Positions 1 through 8,385 of a DNA stretch of 44,178 bases are shown piece by piece. The DNA comes from Ottowia sp. (lineage in GTDB: Bacteria; Pseudomonadota; Gammaproteobacteria; Burkholderiales; Burkholderiaceae_C). The position numbers and the translations under genes were made by a program. A model generated the notes under the pieces. That model ran no database searches, had not been told where the DNA came from, and worked only from the letters and a program-made list of their open reading frames with translations. Within the stretch, counting starts at the first letter, position 1; every line of letters begins with the position of its first letter. The DNA lies in NCBI GenBank assembly GCA_023228705.1, contig JALOAS010000016.1:1-44178 (forward strand), in the 5' to 3' direction.

Positions 1-256
1 GGTCCGCATGCGCCTCAAGGTGCGCGGCAATGTTGCGCGCGACCAGCGCCGCGCCAAGCTTGCGTGCCTCGAAGGGGCTGACCTGCCTGTACCGGCTGCC
101 AACGCACGCGCGCTCGTCGTCGTGCAGGCTGGGCCAGTTGGCGGCACCAGGCAGCCGGTCTTGTGCATATTCAGCCTCGCTGCGTGCGTCGATGATGACG
201 TCGTAGGCGTCGAGGGTGTGCAAGACGTCGGCAGCGGCGATGCGGTGGATGCTCAC
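1..256 (-). CDS. mnmH: tRNA 2-selenouridine synthase, N-terminal part (runs off the left edge)
   Basis: MnmH (SelU/YbbB) replaces the sulfur of 2-thiouridine with selenium at the wobble position of some tRNAs, through a geranylated intermediate. About 85 residues are visible, all from the N-terminal rhodanese-like domain. They include DVIIDARSEAEYAQDRLPGA and the family signature YRQVSPFEARKLGAALVARN, which is very characteristic of MnmH. The rhodanese cysteine and the P-loop domain lie outside the window. I chose the GTG at 256-254 because the family begins with a short 'SIHRI'-like lead and no ATG lies upstream in frame. The gene points away from rlmB, and the 138-bp gap between them probably holds both promoters. 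Confidence 0.87.
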   Translation of the reverse strand, partial: MSIHRIAAADVLHTLDAYDVIIDARSEAEYAQDRLPGAANWPSLHDDERACVGSRYRQVSPFEARKLGAALVARNIAAHLEAHAD

Positions 257-394
257 GGTGGCGCGGGGCGGGTTTCGCTGCCCGGCGTGGCGGGCAGCGG
301 TACGGGTTTCTGATGGGGCTGTGTGCCCGATTATCGTCTCGCGCTGCGCCGCAGGGCGGCGGCAGCGCGCTGGATTCTGCGCATAATGGCCGCC

Positions 395-1123
395 ATGACG
401 TCCCTCCTGTATGGTTTTCACGCCGTTGGCGTGCGGCTGAAGATCGCGCCCGCGTCCATCGTGGAGATCTACGTGGACCGGGGTCGGCGCGACGCGCGCA
501 TGCAGCGGTTTGCGGCGCGGGCGCGCGAGGCGGGCCTGCGCCTGATCGAGGCCGACAGGCAGCGACTGGACGGGCTGGCGGGCAGCGGCGGCCACCAGGG
601 TGTCGTGGCGCGTGTGCAGCCGTTGCCAGAGCAGCTCGGGCTGCTGCAGCTGGTCGAGGCGCTCGACGAGCCGGCGCTGCTGCTGGTGCTTGACGGCGTG
701 ACCGATCCGCACAACCTGGGCGCCTGCCTGCGCGTGGCCGACGGCGCCGGTGCGCATGCGGTGATCGCGCCCCGCGACCGGGCCGTCGGGCTCAATGCCA
801 CGGTCGCCAAGGTGGCCAGCGGCGCGTCTGAATCACTGCCCTACCACATGGTCACCAACCTGGCGCGCACGCTGCGGCAATTGAAGCAGGCCGGCATCTG
901 GATCGTTGGCGCCAGCGACGACGCACCGCAAACGCTGTACGACGCCGACCTGCGCCTGCCCACGGCGCTGGTGCTGGGCGCCGAGGGCGCCGGGCTGCGC
1001 CGGCTCACGCGCGAGACCTGCGACACGCTGGTGCGCATCCCCATGCTGGGCGCGGTGCAGAGCCTGAACGTGTCGGTGGCCAGCGGTATCTGCCTCTACG
1101 AGGCGCGGCGGCAGAGGAGTTGA
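395..1123 (+). CDS. rlmB: 23S rRNA (guanosine-2'-O-)-methyltransferase RlmB (TrmH/SpoU family)
   Basis: RlmB methylates the 2'-O of G2251 in the 23S rRNA peptidyl-transferase region using S-adenosylmethionine. The 242-residue product has an N-terminal substrate-binding domain beginning LLYGFHAV, then the SPOUT methyltransferase domain. Its three knot motifs are visible: DGVTDPHNLGACLR, LVLGAEGAGLRRLT and IPMLGAVQSLNVSVASG. The frame is open to 323, but family members begin just before LLYGFHAV, so ATG 395 is preferred over 323. ATG 386 (MAAMTS...) is also possible. No strong ribosome-binding site is visible. Length is normal for the family. The 183-bp gap before the TRAP receptor gene shows no gene. 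Confidence 0.92.
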   Translation: MTSLLYGFHAVGVRLKIAPASIVEIYVDRGRRDARMQRFAARAREAGLRLIEADRQRLDGLAGSGGHQGVVARVQPLPEQLGLLQLVEALDEPALLLVLDGVTDPHNLGACLRVADGAGAHAVIAPRDRAVGLNATVAKVASGASESLPYHMVTNLARTLRQLKQAGIWIVGASDDAPQTLYDADLRLPTALVLGAEGAGLRRLTRETCDTLVRIPMLGAVQSLNVSVASGICLYEARRQRS

Positions 1124-1306
1124 CCATGCGGCGGCCGGCCTTGCGCGCGGCGCGGGCTTGGCCTTGCTGCCCGCCTGTGGTAAAACCTCCAAGCATCGGC
1201 AGGCCTGCGCCGCGGCGCAGGGCTTTTGGCTGATTCACAACCATTCCGGGCAAGCGCCATCGCGTGCGTGCCTGGTTTCATCTCATAACACGCTGGAGAA
1301 GTTATC

Positions 1307-2311
1307 GTGAGACGCAGAACCATCAATACGGCCATCCTGGCCGGTGCCGGAACCGCCCTGTTCGGCCTGGGCCGCGCAGCCAGCGCCAAGACGTTCATAA
1401 CGATAGGCTCGGGCTCCACCGCCGGCCTGTACTATCCCACCGCGGTCGGCATGGCCAAGATCCTCAACGACGCCGACGTCGACGTGCGCGCCAATGCGCG
1501 TGCCACGGGCGCGTCGGTCTACAACTGCGCCGCCATCGGCAAGGGCGAGCTGCAGATGGGCGTGAGCCAGAACAACATCGCCTACTACGCGTACAACGGC
1601 GTGGGGGTGGAGGCGTTCAAGGACAAGCCGGTGAAGAACCTGCGCGGCTTGACCATGCTCTACCCGGAGGTCATCCAGATCCTGGCGCGCAAGGATGCGG
1701 GCATCAAGACGGTTGCCGACATGAAGGGCAAGCGCATTTACGTGGGCGACATAGGCTCGGGCACCGAGCAGGACGTGCTCAATATCTTTGACTCGTATGG
1801 CCTGAGCCTGGATGACCTGAGAACCGCCGTTCGCGGCAGCTCGGGCAGCGCCGTGGACCTGCTGCGCGACGGCAAGATAGACGCCATGTTCTACACCGTG
1901 GGCATAGGCGCATCGGCGATTACCGAGGCGGCGCAGACCGCGCCCATCGACCTGGTCTCTATCGCGGCGGACAAGGCGGACGAGTTGCACGACAAATATC
2001 CCTTCTACACGCCCATCACCGTTCCGGGCGGCACGTACCCGGGAATAGACGAGGACGTCCCCACCATCACGACGCAGGCCATGATGGTCGTTGCTGCCGA
2101 GCTGTCGGACGACGACGTGTACACCTTCATGGACACCATCTTCGGCAAGAACCTGGACAAGTTCTACAACGACGTGCAAAACCCCAACCTGAAGAAATAC
2201 TTCAAGGTGGAAACGGCGCTGGACGGCATGCCGATTCCGGTACACCCCGGCGCCATCAAGTTCTTCAAGGAGAAGGGCGTAGCGGTGGACGACAGCCTGG
2301 TCCCGAGCTGA
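1307..2311 (+). CDS. TAXI-family TRAP transporter solute-binding protein
   Basis: This is the periplasmic receptor of a tripartite ATP-independent (TRAP) transporter of the TAXI class, which binds substrate and delivers it to a sodium-coupled membrane permease. The product is 334 residues with a twin-Arg-poor N-terminal signal peptide ending near GRAASA. The mature protein opens ITIGSGSTAGLYYPTAVGMA, the typical TAXI start, and also has GKRIYVGDIGSGTEQDVLNI and a DAMFYTVG segment. The start is GTG 1307, preceded by GGAG at 1294-1297. It is followed after 94 bp, including a hairpin, by the matching permease, so the two probably form one unit with more receptor than permease made. The substrate cannot be read from sequence; characterised TAXI systems carry organic acids or glutamate. 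Confidence 0.92.
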   Translation: MRRRTINTAILAGAGTALFGLGRAASAKTFITIGSGSTAGLYYPTAVGMAKILNDADVDVRANARATGASVYNCAAIGKGELQMGVSQNNIAYYAYNGVGVEAFKDKPVKNLRGLTMLYPEVIQILARKDAGIKTVADMKGKRIYVGDIGSGTEQDVLNIFDSYGLSLDDLRTAVRGSSGSAVDLLRDGKIDAMFYTVGIGASAITEAAQTAPIDLVSIAADKADELHDKYPFYTPITVPGGTYPGIDEDVPTITTQAMMVVAAELSDDDVYTFMDTIFGKNLDKFYNDVQNPNLKKYFKVETALDGMPIPVHPGAIKFFKEKGVAVDDSLVPS

Positions 2312-2332
2312 TCGGCTCCGCGCTCCATGACA

Positions 2333-2366
2333 AGAGCCCCGACTGCACTGCGGCCGGGGCTCTTTC
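2333..2366 (+). terminator. Hairpin between TRAP receptor and permease genes (attenuator-like)
   Basis: AGAGCCCCG at 2333-2341 pairs perfectly with CGGGGCTCT at 2355-2363, giving a 9-bp GC-rich stem with a 13-nt loop and only a short CTTT run. It lies 22 nt after the receptor stop. With such a weak U-tract it would be a partial terminator or an RNA-stabilising 3' hairpin, which fits a system needing more receptor than permease. That role is inferred. Confidence 0.6.
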
Positions 2367-2405
2367 GCATCAGGCCGACAAGAGCAGGACAAGCGGGAGG
2401 AGACG

Positions 2406-4454
2406 ATGAGCCAACACGAAGCGATCAGCGAAGACGCCGTCAGGGAAGCCGAGGAGCTGGTCAAGGCCAGCGACTACGGCGCGCGCGATCCGGCGCTGCG
2501 GTGGCAGCGCTGGATGCTGGTGGCCATCGCCGTGGGCTGGAGCCTGTTCCAGATATGGGCCAGCTACTACGGCACGCTCAACACGCAGAAAACCGGGGCC
2601 ATCCACCTGGCGTTCGGCTTTGCGCTGGCGTTCCTGGCGTACCCGCGCAAGAGGGGCCCGCGCGACCGCATTCCCTGGTACGACTGGCTGCTGGCGCTGG
2701 TCGGCATCGCCACCTCGCTCTACATCGTCGTCAGCTACTACAACATCGTCGCCGTGCAGGGCGGCGTGCCCACCACGCGCGACGTGCTCATGGGCACCGC
2801 GCTGCTGGTGGTGCTGATGATCGCTGCCGTGCGCATCATCGGCTACGCGCTGCCGGTGATCGCCATTCTGGTGATGGCCTACGGCGCCATGGGGCCGGCC
2901 GGGATCATCCCGGTGACGCCGCCGGATATCCTCTTCCTGCACAACGGCTACGAGTGGCAGCAGATCATGCAGCAGCTGTACCTCACCGAGGAGGGCATCT
3001 GGGGCACGCCCATCCGCGTCTCGGCCACCTTTGTCTTTTTGTTCGTTCTCTTTGGCTCGCTGCTGGACAAGGCCGGCGCCGGGCAGTACTTCGTTGACCT
3101 GGCTTTCAGCGGGCTGGGCACGTTCCGCGGCGGCCCGGCCAAAGCGTCGGTCATCGCCAGCCTGCTCACCGGCGTGGTCTCCGGCTCGTCGGTGGCCAAC
3201 GTGGTGACCACGGGCACGTTCACCATCCCGCTCATGAAGCGCGTGGGCTACCCGGCGGTCAAGGCCGGTGCCACCGAGTGCGCGGCGTCGGTCAACGGCC
3301 AGCTCATGCCGCCGGTCATGGGCGCGGCAGCGTTCATCATGGCGGTGTTTGTCGGCATTCCGTATTCCGAACTCATCCTGTATGCGCTGGTGCCGGCGGT
3401 GCTGACGTACGCCGGGCTGCTCTACCTGGTGCACCTGGAAGCGGTCAAGCTCGGGCTGGAGGGGCTGCCGCGCGCCGAGCTGCCGCCATTCTGGCCGACT
3501 TTCCGGCGCGGCGTGCACTACCTGATTCCGGTCGCGTACCTGCTGTACGAGCTCATGTGGCTCAAGCACACGCCCGAGCGCAGCGCGCTGAACGCGACCT
3601 TCGTGCTCATGATCCTCATCCTCGTCCAGGAGCTGGTGCGTGCGGTGCGCCGGGGCGACGGCCCCGTCGCCGGCCTGTGGGAGGGTGTCAAGCTGACGTT
3701 CAGCGGCCTGGACGTGGGGGCGCGCAACATGACGACCATTGCCGTGGCCACGGCCGCGGCGGGCATCATCGTCGGCATGGTGACCATGACCAACCTGGGC
3801 TACGGGCTCACGCAGATCATCGAGGCGGTCTCAGGCGGGCACATCTGGATCGTGCTCATCATGGCCATGATCACCTCGCTCATCCTGGGCGTGGGGCTGC
3901 CGACCACGGCCAACTACATCGTCATGGCGGCGCTGGTGGTGCCGGTCATCGTCAACCTGTCCAACGCCGCCGGCATGGCGGTGCCGCTGGTTGCCATCCA
4001 CATGTTCGTGTTCTACTTCGGCATCCTGGCCGACGACACGCCGCCGGTGGGGCTGGCCGCGTACGCGGCGTCGGCCATATCGCGCGCCGACCCCATTGCC
4101 ACCGGCGTGCAGGGCTTCATCTACGACATGCGCACGGCCATCCTGCCGTACATGTTCTTCTTCAACCCGCAGCTGCTGCTCATAGGCGTGGAGAACTGGT
4201 GGCTGCAGTCCTGGGTCCTGTTCAGCGCGCTCGTGGGGATGCTGATGTTCGTCTCGGCAACGCAAGGCTATTTCACGGCCCGGTTGCTGTGGCACGAGCG
4301 CATCGTGCTGTTGGTGGCCTCGCTCATGATCATCAAGCCCGGGGGCACGACCGACCTCATCGGCTTTGCCCTGCTGGCGCTGGTCTACATTGCGCAGCGA
4401 TGGCGCATCGGACGCCAGCCGCCGGCGCCGCCTGCGGCTCCCGCAACGGCCTGA
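2406..4454 (+). CDS. TRAP transporter fused permease (small DctQ-like plus large DctM-like subunit)
   Basis: This is the membrane part of the TAXI TRAP system. TAXI permeases usually carry the 4-helix Q subunit and 12-helix M subunit in one chain. The 682-residue product shows this: an N-terminal block of helices (about residues 37-170) joined to a large 12-helix domain. Typical DctM features are visible: SGSSVANVVTTGTFTIPLMK, ECAASVNGQLMPPVMGAAAF and the conserved LGVGLPTTANYIVMAAL. GILADDTPPVGLAAYAASAI near residue 540 is another family hallmark. ATG 2406 follows a strong GGGAGGAG-like ribosome-binding site at 2395-2403. It shares orientation and function with the receptor upstream. No other gene follows on this strand before the heptamer repeats. 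Confidence 0.93.
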   Translation: MSQHEAISEDAVREAEELVKASDYGARDPALRWQRWMLVAIAVGWSLFQIWASYYGTLNTQKTGAIHLAFGFALAFLAYPRKRGPRDRIPWYDWLLALVGIATSLYIVVSYYNIVAVQGGVPTTRDVLMGTALLVVLMIAAVRIIGYALPVIAILVMAYGAMGPAGIIPVTPPDILFLHNGYEWQQIMQQLYLTEEGIWGTPIRVSATFVFLFVLFGSLLDKAGAGQYFVDLAFSGLGTFRGGPAKASVIASLLTGVVSGSSVANVVTTGTFTIPLMKRVGYPAVKAGATECAASVNGQLMPPVMGAAAFIMAVFVGIPYSELILYALVPAVLTYAGLLYLVHLEAVKLGLEGLPRAELPPFWPTFRRGVHYLIPVAYLLYELMWLKHTPERSALNATFVLMILILVQELVRAVRRGDGPVAGLWEGVKLTFSGLDVGARNMTTIAVATAAAGIIVGMVTMTNLGYGLTQIIEAVSGGHIWIVLIMAMITSLILGVGLPTTANYIVMAALVVPVIVNLSNAAGMAVPLVAIHMFVFYFGILADDTPPVGLAAYAASAISRADPIATGVQGFIYDMRTAILPYMFFFNPQLLLIGVENWWLQSWVLFSALVGMLMFVSATQGYFTARLLWHERIVLLVASLMIIKPGGTTDLIGFALLALVYIAQRWRIGRQPPAPPAAPATA

Positions 4455-4627
4455 AGCATGGGACCGGGCTGGCGGCTGCCCGGCCTGGACGCCCGCGAGC
4501 CCGCGCTTGCTGGAACGGGAACCGCCTGGCATGCTGGCTGCTGACTTGAAACGACGCCCAGCAACGCACAGGCGCATGACGGATGAAGAGGTTGAGCGAA
4601 TTGCGTCCAGCGTTTGGCGTATCGTTC

Positions 4628-4675
4628 GCCCAATGCCCAATGCCCAACGCTTGACGCTTGACGCTTGACGCTTGA
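4628..4675. repeat. Two abutting heptanucleotide arrays, (GCCCAAT)3 and (CGCTTGA)4
   Basis: GCCCAAT occurs at 4628-4634 and 4635-4641, with a variant GCCCAAC at 4642-4648. CGCTTGA follows four times at 4648-4654, 4655-4661, 4662-4668 and 4669-4675, then a partial CGC. The array lies in the roughly 290-bp gap between the converging TRAP permease and dadA genes, about 70 bp past the dadA stop. Seven is not a multiple of three, so this is not a coding repeat. Copy-number change by slippage is likely. Nothing else in the gap is recognisable. Confidence 0.9.
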
Positions 4676-4747
4676 CGCAAAACCTTCATCAGCCGACGAT
4701 GCTTGCTCATCCGGTGCTGGCATGCAGCGGCCAGGGTCAGGCCCGGG

Positions 4748-5995
4748 TCAGAAAGACGGCCGGAATGCAGACGGGTCGACGGCCGGGTCCTGCTCGCGCA
4801 TGAGGCTGGCCAGCAGGCTGGCGCTGCCGCAGGCCAGCGTGAAGCCCAGTGCGCCGTGGCCGGTGTTCATCCACAGGTTGCCAGCCGCCTGGGTACGGCC
4901 CACAAGCGGCAGGCCGCTGGCCGTTGCCGGGCGCGCGCCGACCCAGGCTTGCGCATGCGCCAGCTCCAGATGGGGCAGGAGTTCGTTGACCTGGCGCTTG
5001 AGCAATGCGATGCGTCCCGGATCCACGCGGTCGGAACGCACGCCTATGCCCACCATGGCCGCGACGCGCAGCGTGGTCCCCAGCCGCGCATAGACCGTGC
5101 GCCGTTCGTAGTCGGTCACGCTGATCGCAGGCGTGCGGTCCTGGCCCGGTGGCACGCTGAGGCTGTAGCCCACCAGTGGATACAGGCCGGCGTTCACGCC
5201 CAGCGGGGCCAGCAGCCGCTGGCTGCCGTTGCCGGCAGCCATCACGAAGTGGTCGGCGGCCAGCGGCTCGCCGTCGGTGGTCAGGATCTGCCGGATTCGA
5301 CCGGCCTGCCGCTCCAGGCGTGCCACGCGCGTGTTCATGCGCAATGTGACGCTGCTGCTGCGCGCCAGTCGCTCGAACAGTCCCTGCGTGAACGCCAGGC
5401 AGTCACCCACCTCTTCGCCGGGCGTGTAGACGGCGCCGGCAATGGCGTTGCGCACGGGTGCCAGCGCCGGCTCGAGCTCGACGCATGCCCCTGCGTCGAC
5501 GATCCGCTGCGTGACGTCTCCCGCGTCGCTGTCCAGGTGCTTGCGCGCCTTGTCCAGCCGTTTGCGGCTGCGGTAGACGATGAGCTTGCCGTTGCTGCGG
5601 TGGCTGAAATCAACGGGCTCCCGCGCCTGCAGCGTGGCCAGCGACTGCCGGCTCAGTTCGGCCAGCGCCAGCAGGGCATGCGTGGTCCGTGCCGCGGTTT
5701 TCGCGTTGCATGCCATCAGGAACTGCAGGCACCAGCGCCATTGCTGCACGTCCAGGCGCGGGCGAAATCGCAGCGGCGAACGGGGATTGAACAACCACCG
5801 GGGCAAATCCCGCAGCGCGTCGGGCTCGGCCAGCGGCGCAACGTAGCGGTAGCTCAGCTGGCCGCCGTTGGCATGGCTGGTGCCGGCCGCCGGCTCGGTT
5901 GCCGCGTCAACCAGCGTGACCTGCCAGCCATCCTGCGCCAGCTGCCGCGCGGTCGTGACGCCAATGACGCCCGTGCCCACGACGCATGCGTGCAT
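4748..5995 (-). CDS. dadA: D-amino acid dehydrogenase (FAD-dependent, DadA family)
   Basis: DadA oxidises D-amino acids, classically D-alanine, to 2-oxo acids and ammonia, passing electrons to the membrane quinone pool. The 415-residue product begins with the FAD-binding dinucleotide fold (CVVGTGVIGVTTARQL). It then has the family features SHANGGQLSYRYVAPLA, LVGYSLSVP and, at the C terminus, WVGARPATASGLPLVG and NTGHGALGFTLACGSASLLA. The frame is open to 6028, but ATG 5995 places the Rossmann motif right at the N terminus as in the family. The gene is leftward and starts 43 bp past the arsC stop, so it could be the last gene of that operon or have its own promoter. No alanine racemase gene is nearby. 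Confidence 0.9.
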   Translation of the reverse strand: MHACVVGTGVIGVTTARQLAQDGWQVTLVDAATEPAAGTSHANGGQLSYRYVAPLAEPDALRDLPRWLFNPRSPLRFRPRLDVQQWRWCLQFLMACNAKTAARTTHALLALAELSRQSLATLQAREPVDFSHRSNGKLIVYRSRKRLDKARKHLDSDAGDVTQRIVDAGACVELEPALAPVRNAIAGAVYTPGEEVGDCLAFTQGLFERLARSSSVTLRMNTRVARLERQAGRIRQILTTDGEPLAADHFVMAAGNGSQRLLAPLGVNAGLYPLVGYSLSVPPGQDRTPAISVTDYERRTVYARLGTTLRVAAMVGIGVRSDRVDPGRIALLKRQVNELLPHLELAHAQAWVGARPATASGLPLVGRTQAAGNLWMNTGHGALGFTLACGSASLLASLMREQDPAVDPSAFRPSF

Positions 5996-6037
5996 CCGGT
6001 TTCGCTCCGTCAAGAGAGGTGGTGCCACGCGACGCGG

Positions 6038-6388
6038 CTACAGCACCTCAAGTATTTTCTCCAGCGGGCGGCCCAGGCGGGCGCCCTTGGCGGTGACGAC
6101 GATGGGGCGGTTGATGAGCACGGGCGTGGCCGCCATGGCCGCTGCAATCTGTGCGTCGCTGAGCGCGGGGTCGTCCAGGCCCTGCTCGCTGTATTCGGCC
6201 TGCCGGGTGCGCAATAGCGCGCGCAGCGGTTCGCCAGTGTCCGCCGCGATCTGCCGCAGCTCGGCGGCGCTGGGCGGCGTTTTCAGGTACTGCACCACCT
6301 GCGGCTCGATGCCGCGCTCCTGCAGCAGCGCCAGCGCCTTGCGCGACGTGCTGCATGCCGGGTTGTGGTAAATGGTGACTTGGCTCAT
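6038..6388 (-). CDS. arsC: Arsenate reductase, glutaredoxin-dependent (ArsC family)
   Basis: The product has 116 residues and the thioredoxin-like ArsC fold. The motif HNPACSTSRKAL carries the catalytic cysteine (Cys12). LLRTRQAEY and LINRPIVVTAKGARLGRP contain the conserved arginines that bind the oxyanion in the family. The known reaction is reduction of arsenate to arsenite using glutathione and glutaredoxin. No arsenite pump (arsB/acr3) or ArsR regulator is present here, so this may be a general ArsC-like (YffB-type) protein rather than a dedicated resistance gene. Its ATG overlaps the stop of the muramidase gene upstream by 4 nt, so the two are probably translationally coupled. Confidence 0.88.
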   Translation of the reverse strand: MSQVTIYHNPACSTSRKALALLQERGIEPQVVQYLKTPPSAAELRQIAADTGEPLRALLRTRQAEYSEQGLDDPALSDAQIAAAMAATPVLINRPIVVTAKGARLGRPLEKILEVL

Positions 6389-7608
6389 GACTGGGGATCA
6401 GTGGATGGGTAGAGCAGGAAAGGCTGGCGCGTCGCGCGCCAGGCCGCCTCATCGCTGGCGGCCAGCCGGTCCAGGTCGGAGGGGTCGGCCGCGGGGTCGT
6501 CCACCCACTCGCGCAGCAGCGGGCCGCCGTTGATGACGTCTATGGCCAGCCGGTCGTGTTCGTACTCGTAGGAGAAGTCGCGCCACAGCGGGTAGTGCGG
6601 CGCCTGACGGCGCAGCGCCTTGAGCGCCAGCGCCTGCAGGCGCCATGGCCTGAACGCGTGGTGATTGTAGTGCAGCGGGTCCTCGGTATGGACCTGCACG
6701 CCAGCGCACAGTTGCCCGGCGTGCTTGTGAAACGTGGGCTCGAACCAGCAGGGGCGCAGGCGGCAGCCCTGCAGCCAGTCGGGCGCCATCTGCCGCATGT
6801 CGGCAAGCAGTCGGGGGACGTTTATGTCCGGCGCGCCAAACAGCTCCAGCGGCCGCGTGGTGCCGCGGCCCTCCGACAGCGTCGTTCCTTCCAGCAGGAC
6901 TGTTCCCGCGTACGCCCGCGCCATCCACAGGTTGGCCGCGTTGGGGCTGGGGTTGACCCAGGTCCGGTCCGGCGGCCAGCCAAATCCGGGCGCGGCATCC
7001 GGGTTCCAGCCCTGCATGGTGATGACCCGGTATTCCAGCGCCAGTCCCAGCGTCGCGATGAACCAGTGGCCCAGTTCGCCCAGCGTCATCCCGTGGCGCA
7101 TGGGCAGTTCGCCCGCGCCGACAAAGCTTTCCCATCCGGGGCGCAGCGCCAGGCCTTCGACCGGCCGGCCTGCCGGGTTGGGCCTGTCCAGCACCCAAAC
7201 GGCCTTGCCGTGTGCGGCCGCGGCTTCCAGCATGTAGCGCAGCGTGGTGACAAAGGTGTAGATGCGGCAGCCCAGGTCCTGCAGGTCGACCAGCAGCAGG
7301 TCAAAGGTGTCCAGCATCGCGGGCGTGGGGCGGCGTACGTCGCCGTACAGGCTGAAGACCGGGATGCCCAGCTTTGGGTCGGTGTAGTCGGCGGACTCCA
7401 CCATGTTGTCCTGCTTGTCGCCGCGCAGGCCGTGTTGCGGTCCGAACGCGGCCGTGAGCCGGATCCCGGGCAGCGCGCTGATGGCGTCCAGCGCGTGCGT
7501 CAGTCCGCGCGTCAGCGATGCCGGGTGCGCCAGCAGCGCCACGCGCCGTCCGGCCAGGGCCTCGCGCAGCGGGCGTTCGTCCAGGAAGCGTTCCAATCCT
7601 GTTTTCAT
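6385..7608 (-). CDS. NamZ-like exo-beta-N-acetylmuramidase (DUF1343 family)
   Basis: The 407-residue product matches the DUF1343 family, whose characterised Bacillus member NamZ (GH171) removes terminal N-acetylmuramic acid from peptidoglycan fragments during cell-wall recycling. Visible family segments are VALLAHPASLTRGLTHALDA, FGPQHGLRGDKQDNM, LLVDLQDLGCRIYTFVTTL, VWVLDRPNPAGRPVEG and LEGTTLSEGRGTTRPLELFG. The C-terminal half contains FEPTFHKHAGQLCAGVQVH. No clear signal peptide is seen, so the protein is probably cytoplasmic. It overlaps the DOMON-like gene by 4 nt at its start and arsC by 4 nt at its end, so the three form a compact operon. No other muropeptide-recycling gene is adjacent. 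Function is inferred from the family. Confidence 0.88.
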   Translation of the reverse strand: MKTGLERFLDERPLREALAGRRVALLAHPASLTRGLTHALDAISALPGIRLTAAFGPQHGLRGDKQDNMVESADYTDPKLGIPVFSLYGDVRRPTPAMLDTFDLLLVDLQDLGCRIYTFVTTLRYMLEAAAAHGKAVWVLDRPNPAGRPVEGLALRPGWESFVGAGELPMRHGMTLGELGHWFIATLGLALEYRVITMQGWNPDAAPGFGWPPDRTWVNPSPNAANLWMARAYAGTVLLEGTTLSEGRGTTRPLELFGAPDINVPRLLADMRQMAPDWLQGCRLRPCWFEPTFHKHAGQLCAGVQVHTEDPLHYNHHAFRPWRLQALALKALRRQAPHYPLWRDFSYEYEHDRLAIDVINGGPLLREWVDDPAADPSDLDRLAASDEAAWRATRQPFLLYPSTDPQS

Positions 7609-8207
7609 GGTCGTGGCGTGTCCGGGGGCGCGGGCGGCAGCGGGTACAGCCAGCCGGCGCGCGCATGGAAGTCCGGATCATCGCACGGGTGCGCCAGCGC
7701 CCAGTAGCAGCGCCTGCCATCGGCGTGTTCAATGACCGCGCTCAGGCCCAGCAACAGGCCGGATTGCCTGCGTGCCGTGGCGGGCAGCGGCAGATCGACG
7801 TGCATGCAGATTCCGGTGGCCGCCGTGCTGACGGAAATGACCGGCTGCAGCGCCTGGCTGCAATCGGCTGTGCGCCGGCGCCACGCCGAGAATGCAAAGA
7901 CGGCCCAGTCGCCACTTGGGCTGAAATTGAATTCATGGTACGCCCCGCTGTTGCCGGCGCCCAGGAACGCCTCGAAACAGGTATGGCGCCACAATTCGGG
8001 CTCCGGCCCGGGGTGTTCGCTGCGTTTTGGCAACAGTATGCTGGCGCAGCCACCGCGCAGTTGGTACGTCAGTTGCAGCCGGTGGGCGTGGTCTCGTCGC
8101 AGGTGCACCTGCAGCGCCTGCACGCTGGCGCAGGGCGTGGCCGGGTGCCGCAGCAGCGCAAGCCACGGCGTGGCGGGGTCGGCGGGGAGGGCGGGCGTGG
8201 CGATCAT
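7605..8207 (-). CDS. DOMON-like domain protein
   Basis: The 200-residue product matches the DOMON-like family found mainly in proteobacteria, which is not biochemically defined. The signature is the central LWRHTCFEAFL followed by YHEFNFSPSGDWAVFAFSAW, a beta-rich stretch recalling carbohydrate-binding folds. There is no signal peptide, so it is probably cytosolic. It is the first gene of the leftward set with namZ and arsC, and its TGA overlaps the ATG of namZ (7605-7608). A carbohydrate- or cell-wall-linked role is suggested by the neighbour only. It is divergent from the CHRD lipoprotein genes across a 178-bp gap. Confidence 0.82.
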   Translation of the reverse strand: MIATPALPADPATPWLALLRHPATPCASVQALQVHLRRDHAHRLQLTYQLRGGCASILLPKRSEHPGPEPELWRHTCFEAFLGAGNSGAYHEFNFSPSGDWAVFAFSAWRRRTADCSQALQPVISVSTAATGICMHVDLPLPATARRQSGLLLGLSAVIEHADGRRCYWALAHPCDDPDFHARAGWLYPLPPAPPDTPRP

Positions 8208-8285
8208 GCTGGGTTTGGCTGCGGCCAGGCGGGATGTCTGGTTGGGCGGGGTGGTTCGGCCGCAGGCAGCTTGCCGACGTCAGCT

Positions 8286-8314
8286 TTGGAGATGGACCCG
8301 GACTTGCCTAAAAT
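8286..8314 (+). promoter_or_regulatory. Candidate sigma-70 promoter for the CHRD lipoprotein genes
   Basis: TTGGAG at 8286-8291 and TAAAAT at 8309-8314 are separated by 17 bp, giving a start near 8321 and a leader of about 65 nt. The match is by eye only. Confidence 0.42.
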
Positions 8315-8385
8315 GGGTGGCAGTCTCAACCGGGATGGCGAAAGCGTTGTTTTGTCCATTGGCTGCTGCCAGTTTGGGAGGATAC

